Source of the DNA: DASXHZ01 sp036488085
Lineage (GTDB): Bacteria; Acidobacteriota; Thermoanaerobaculia; Gp7-AA8
Length of the DNA stretch: 64,000 bases
Assembly: GCA_036488085.1 (NCBI GenBank)
Contig: DASXHZ010000026.1
Span: forward strand, 1 to 64,000
Direction: 5' to 3'
Part shown: positions 61,766 through 64,000 of the stretch, piece by piece
How positions within the stretch are numbered: the stretch's first letter is position 1
Layout: each line of letters starts with the position of its first letter
Notes under the pieces: generated by a model
The model's input: the letters and a program-made list of their open reading frames with translations, nothing else
What the model was told of the DNA's origin: nothing
The model's database searches: none
Translations under genes and position numbers: made by a program

Positions 61766-61813
61766 CTCCCTCTCCCACCGGGAGAGGGTGGCCCGAAGGG
61801 CCGGGTGAGAGGA
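61766..61813 (+). repeat. REP-like intergenic palindrome (family also at 46707)
   Basis: CCCTCTCCC (61768-61776)/GGGAGAGGG (61780-61788) hairpin followed by CCCGAAGGG and GGTGAGAGG, in the opposite orientation to the copy at 46707-46752. Common small element in many bacteria. Positions 61710-61952 otherwise show no gene. Confidence 0.75.
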
Positions 61814-61921
61814 GTGCAAGATACGGAAAGCGTGGAGGCGCCCTCTTCGCAACCGCTAGGCAAGTGCGTTCGCGCTGAGGACAGCCGGCGTTACCGCGTT
61901 AGGTCACCCCACCCGTTGATG

Positions 61922-61941
61922 CGTGCATACGTTCGTGCATA
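61922..61941. promoter_or_regulatory. Candidate BrnA operator
   Basis: CGTGCATA occurs twice, 12 bp apart (61922 and 61934), 12 bp upstream of the brnT start. The pair contains ATGC/GCAT symmetry. BrnA is known to repress its own promoter, and such short repeats would be its site. Confidence 0.35.
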
Positions 61942-61952
61942 TCATGGCGCCG

Positions 61953-62223
61953 ATGCCGTACGAGTGGGATCCGTCGAAACAAGGCGAATTATGCAAAGCA
62001 CGGCGTCCATTTCGCTGACGCCATCGGCGCTTTGGAAGACGAGCGAGCCCTGACCGAACCAGATGACACAACCCCGGAAGAGCGATTCAGGACTCTCGGG
62101 ATGGACTTCCTCGGCCGCCTGGTCGTAGTCGTCTACACGTGCCGAGGAGAGGACATTCGGCTGATTTCGGCGAGGAAAGCGAAACCAACACAGCGGGCGA
62201 GTTACGAGAGGAAACGACCATGA
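61953..62223 (+). pseudogene. brnT: BrnT toxin, frameshifted
   Basis: From ATG 61953 the sequence reads MPYEWDPSKQ, then a one-base shift at 61983-61984 (an extra G in AAGG) puts the rest in another frame: ANYAKHGVHFADAIGALEDE, then ERFRTLGMDFLGRLVVVVYT, RLISARKAKPTQRASYERKR, ending at 62221-62223. Together this is a normal ~90-residue BrnT ribonuclease toxin (EWD, KHGV, ISAR motifs). Read without the shift it stops after ~20 residues. Either a real disruption, a programmed shift or a base-call error. Confidence 0.75.
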
Positions 62224-62483
62224 AACGAAGCGACGATTTCAGTCACGCGAGGCGAGGCGCGGTTGTATCGGTTCCGAAAGGAAAGACGCGCATCACGATC
62301 CGAATTGACGATGACATTCTCGACTGGTTCAGAGATCAGGTAAACGCCGCCGGCGGTGGAAACTACCAAACGATGATCAACAATGTGCTTCGAGACTACA
62401 TCGATAGCCGTGAGGTAGTGTCGCTAGAGAAGACACTACGGCGAGTCATTCGCGAAGAACTACGCAAACGTGGCGCTGCTTGA
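62220..62483 (+). CDS. brnA: BrnA antitoxin
   Basis: 87 residues from ATG 62220, overlapping the brnT stop by 4 nt (ATGA). Ribbon-helix-helix: TRITIRIDDDILDWFRDQVNAAGGGNYQTMINNVLRDYI, preceded by a basic stretch, followed by SLEKTLRRVIREELRKRG. BrnA binds and inhibits BrnT and represses the operon. Intact, unlike brnT. Confidence 0.88.
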   Translation: MKRSDDFSHARRGAVVSVPKGKTRITIRIDDDILDWFRDQVNAAGGGNYQTMINNVLRDYIDSREVVSLEKTLRRVIREELRKRGAA

Positions 62484-62495
62484 CCGTGAGACCTT

Positions 62496-62645
62496 ATGAC
62501 GCGCTACCTTGGCTCTGAGTGCAGCCGCCCGAGCCCGAACCGGTTCGTGTGGCTGGACTTTCGACCTGAGGAGCGCGGCCCCGGCGTACGTGCGTTCCAC
62601 GTGATCAAACAAGGTGTTCATTCGGGTCGCCTTAACTCGGAATGA
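62496..62645 (+). CDS. Small hypothetical ORF downstream of brnA
   Basis: 49 codons from ATG 62496 (MTRYLGSECSRPSPNRFVWL, then DFRPEERGPGVRAFHVIKQG, ending GRLNSE). No Shine-Dalgarno of note and no family I know. Lies 12 bp after brnA stop. Could be chance; listed for completeness. Confidence 0.2.
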   Translation: MTRYLGSECSRPSPNRFVWLDFRPEERGPGVRAFHVIKQGVHSGRLNSE

Positions 62646-62807
62646 GCCGCGCGCGTGAAGCATGCATCAAGAGGGCTGCGCATGCATGTCGGGCCAACGC
62701 TGTATTCGACTTTGTGCCGCCGATGGCCGGTCCGGGTGGGACCCGGCGGCTGTTCGGGGGAAGCGTCCGGGCGCGCTTGCGCGCGCCCGGACTGAGGGTC
62801 TCCGTGA

Positions 62808-63350
62808 TTACTTCTGGGGCGTTTGCGGCGTCTGCGTCGGGATCGGAATTGGGGTAGACGACGGCGTCGGATCGGACGTCGCCTTCTTCCGGCCGAAGCG
62901 ATTCAGGCGCTGCATGTTGTCGAGGTGGGGGAGAAGATCGGCGTGCTCCGATTTCCGGGTGAGCTGGCGGGTGACGCCGTACGTCTGCAGCGCCGTGAGG
63001 CCGAGGCGATGACGGCGACCGAGGTTCGCGGCGGTGACGCCATTCAGCATCGCACGCAACTCATCCTCGACGGCCGACCAGCGCGCGACGTCGCTCGATT
63101 CCTGCAGCAGTTCCTCGGGCGAACGCCCAACCGCCGCCTGCACCACCGTAGACGCGCCGATCGTATTGATCGAGGCGTTCACGAAGTGAGGCGAAACGTT
63201 GGCGGCCGAGTGGAGCGTGGTCTTCACCGTGGCCGGGATCTGCCCGTATTCCGGAATGAGCTGACGGATTGCTCGGAGCTGGGTGACAACGTCCTCGGGG
63301 TTGGCGGTAGTGCTTGGCGTTACAGGAGTATTGGTCGTGCTGTCGGACAT
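62808..63350 (-). CDS. Hypothetical protein with Pro/Thr-rich C-terminus
   Basis: 180 residues from ATG 63350 (AGGAG eight bases upstream). N-terminal Thr-rich stretch, a helical middle (VVTQLRAIRQLIPEYGQIPA to AVGRSPEELLQESSDVARWSAVEDELRAMLNGV), and a tail TSDPTPSSTPIPIPTQTPQT. No signal peptide seen. No recognised family. Isolated, flanked by repeats. Confidence 0.7.
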   Translation of the reverse strand: MSDSTTNTPVTPSTTANPEDVVTQLRAIRQLIPEYGQIPATVKTTLHSAANVSPHFVNASINTIGASTVVQAAVGRSPEELLQESSDVARWSAVEDELRAMLNGVTAANLGRRHRLGLTALQTYGVTRQLTRKSEHADLLPHLDNMQRLNRFGRKKATSDPTPSSTPIPIPTQTPQTPQK

Positions 63351-63636
63351 GGCAAATTCTCCTTTCGCAGACAGGTAGTGAATCGTGCTAGCCACACGCT
63401 GACGATTCGGGTTGATGGGATTAGTCCCGAAGCCGCGGACCTCGGGCGCCTCATCCGGAAGCAGGCGTCAAGGCGGCTACTGCGGTCTGCGGCCCCTCTT
63501 CCCAGCAGTGAGGGCGTCAATCGACCCATCCAACACTGCCACGCTCCCGGCGCGCTCGGAAGGTCCCTCATGCCTGAGGGTTCCGATACGCAACACTATT
63601 CTATATGCCAGGCGCGACCGTATGTCAAGCGAAAAA
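63351..63636. other. Intergenic, no gene seen
   Basis: Region upstream of the gene at 63350; short open frames here translate poorly and overlap repeats. Probably the promoter for that gene, but no clear -35/-10 pair was found. Confidence 0.5.
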
Positions 63637-63878
63637 ATATCGGAATGCTCCGGAGGCGTATCGAAATGCTTTTCAACCGTAAATCAGGCCTCGAAAGCAT
63701 TTCGAAATGGCTCGCTGGGTCTAACGCACACCCACGAAGGCATTTCGGAATGATCTTCAACCGTACCGCACGCGCCGAAAGCATTTCGAAATGCCTCACT
63801 GGGTCCAAAACACGCCCGCGAGGACATTTCGAAATGGTCGCGAGGCATTTCGAAACATCCTTGGATTAAATCGAAATG
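63637..63878. repeat. 84-bp tandem repeat with CATTTCGAAATG palindromes
   Basis: Full or near palindromes CATTTCGAAATG at 63698, 63741 (one mismatch), 63782, 63825 and 63846 (mismatched end), plus half-sites at 63637, 63657 and 63867. Spacings are 20, 41, 43, 41, 43, 21 and 21 bp. The unit repeats every 84 bp: 63657 to 63741, 63698 to 63782, 63741 to 63825. The copy at 63781-63794 is a perfect 14-bp palindrome GCATTTCGAAATGC. Between them CTTCAACCGTA and CTGGGTC recur. Open frames here only echo the repeat. Confidence 0.85.
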
Positions 63879-63906
63879 CTTTCCCGCCGTAAGTTGCGGA
63901 GCGGAG

Positions 63907-63946
63907 GCCGCGCTGTCGCGCGGCTGAGCGGACGAGACGTCCGCTC
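63907..63946. repeat. Second copy of the GCCGCGCTGTCGCGCGGC palindromic element
   Basis: The 18-mer at 63907-63924 is identical to 11550-11567. It is followed by GAGCGGACG-AGA-CGTCCGCTC (63926-63946), a perfect 9-bp hairpin that is the degenerate form of the right arm at 11570-11592. The left arm seen at 11516 is absent here. Confidence 0.75.
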
Positions 63947-64000
63947 CCCTCGGGATGACGGCGCGGCGGCCGCATGTTCCGGACGTAGCAATGCCCCGGA

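Noticed and set aside
62823..63869. 348-codon plus-strand frame over the Pro/Thr-tailed gene and repeat array
   Set aside because: Antisense to a gene with a good ribosome site and runs through tandem repeats.

Overview
High-GC (roughly two-thirds G+C by eye), densely coded bacterial chromosome. There is no phage, plasmid or transposase gene in view. The gene content fits a soil-type Acidobacteriota or a related deep-branching Gram-negative: DUF2911 protein, FG-GAP/DUF11 secreted giants, a propeller-GGDEF receptor, bacterial GH47 and GH44 enzymes, a TonB receptor and two UvrA paralogues. The phylum is an inference from gene content only; no rRNA is present.

Layout. 1-0.44 kb: short tandem repeats. 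0.5-3.5 kb: minus-strand operon in which an M20 metallopeptidase sits between two paralogous membrane proteins. 3.5-11.5 kb: plus-strand signalling operon with a lipoprotein, a YfiR-like periplasmic protein, a hybrid histidine kinase, a REC-GGDEF protein, a TonB-dependent receptor and a REC-Ser/Thr kinase fusion; the core genes overlap by 4 nt. 11.6-14.3 kb: GH47 mannosidase with a DUF2156 protein. 14.4-21.1 kb: a 2246-residue secreted subtilase. 21.1-24.2 kb: ECF sigma operon, alpha-hydroxy-acid oxidase, cupin. 24.2-28.3 kb: propeller-GGDEF receptor with PepSY and secreted partners. 28.5-34.4 kb: hydrolase, RsbQ/PAS-kinase pair, SRPBCC protein, GH44 glycanase. 34.5-37.1 kb: class II UvrA. 37.4-40.8 kb: BNR/MoaD pair, heptad-repeat protein, aminotransferase. 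40.9-46.5 kb: DUF2911 protein, then a minus-strand redox/detoxification cluster divergent from a CGNR regulator. 46.5-51.9 kb: tRNA-Gln, zinc ribbon, CoA transferase, HAD phosphatase, sensor kinase, PilZ-like protein. 51.9-54.3 kb: lytic transglycosylase, peptidoglycan glycosyltransferase, CutA. 54.2-58.8 kb: tandem YfhO-like membrane proteins. 58.9-61.7 kb: canonical UvrA. 61.9-62.5 kb: BrnTA module with a frameshifted toxin. 62.8-64 kb: a Pro/Thr-tailed protein and a palindrome-rich repeat array.

How the parts work together. The window is rich in signal transduction: three histidine kinases, two GGDEF proteins, a PilZ-like protein, a Hanks kinase, an ECF sigma factor and an RsbQ-type sensor hydrolase. 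It is also rich in secreted degradative enzymes (S8, GH47, GH44). Two unrelated secreted enzymes, the S8 protease and the GH44 glycanase, end in the same three-repeat C-terminal domain (motif VKAVHxxELR). That suggests a shared export or surface-attachment signal and is, to me, the most interesting protein-level observation. The most interesting DNA-level one is an 84-bp tandem repeat near 63.7 kb with CATTTCGAAATG palindromes about every 21 or 42 bp. Starts were chosen from overlaps, Shine-Dalgarno matches and signal peptides; family names come from motif recognition by eye, not from database searches.
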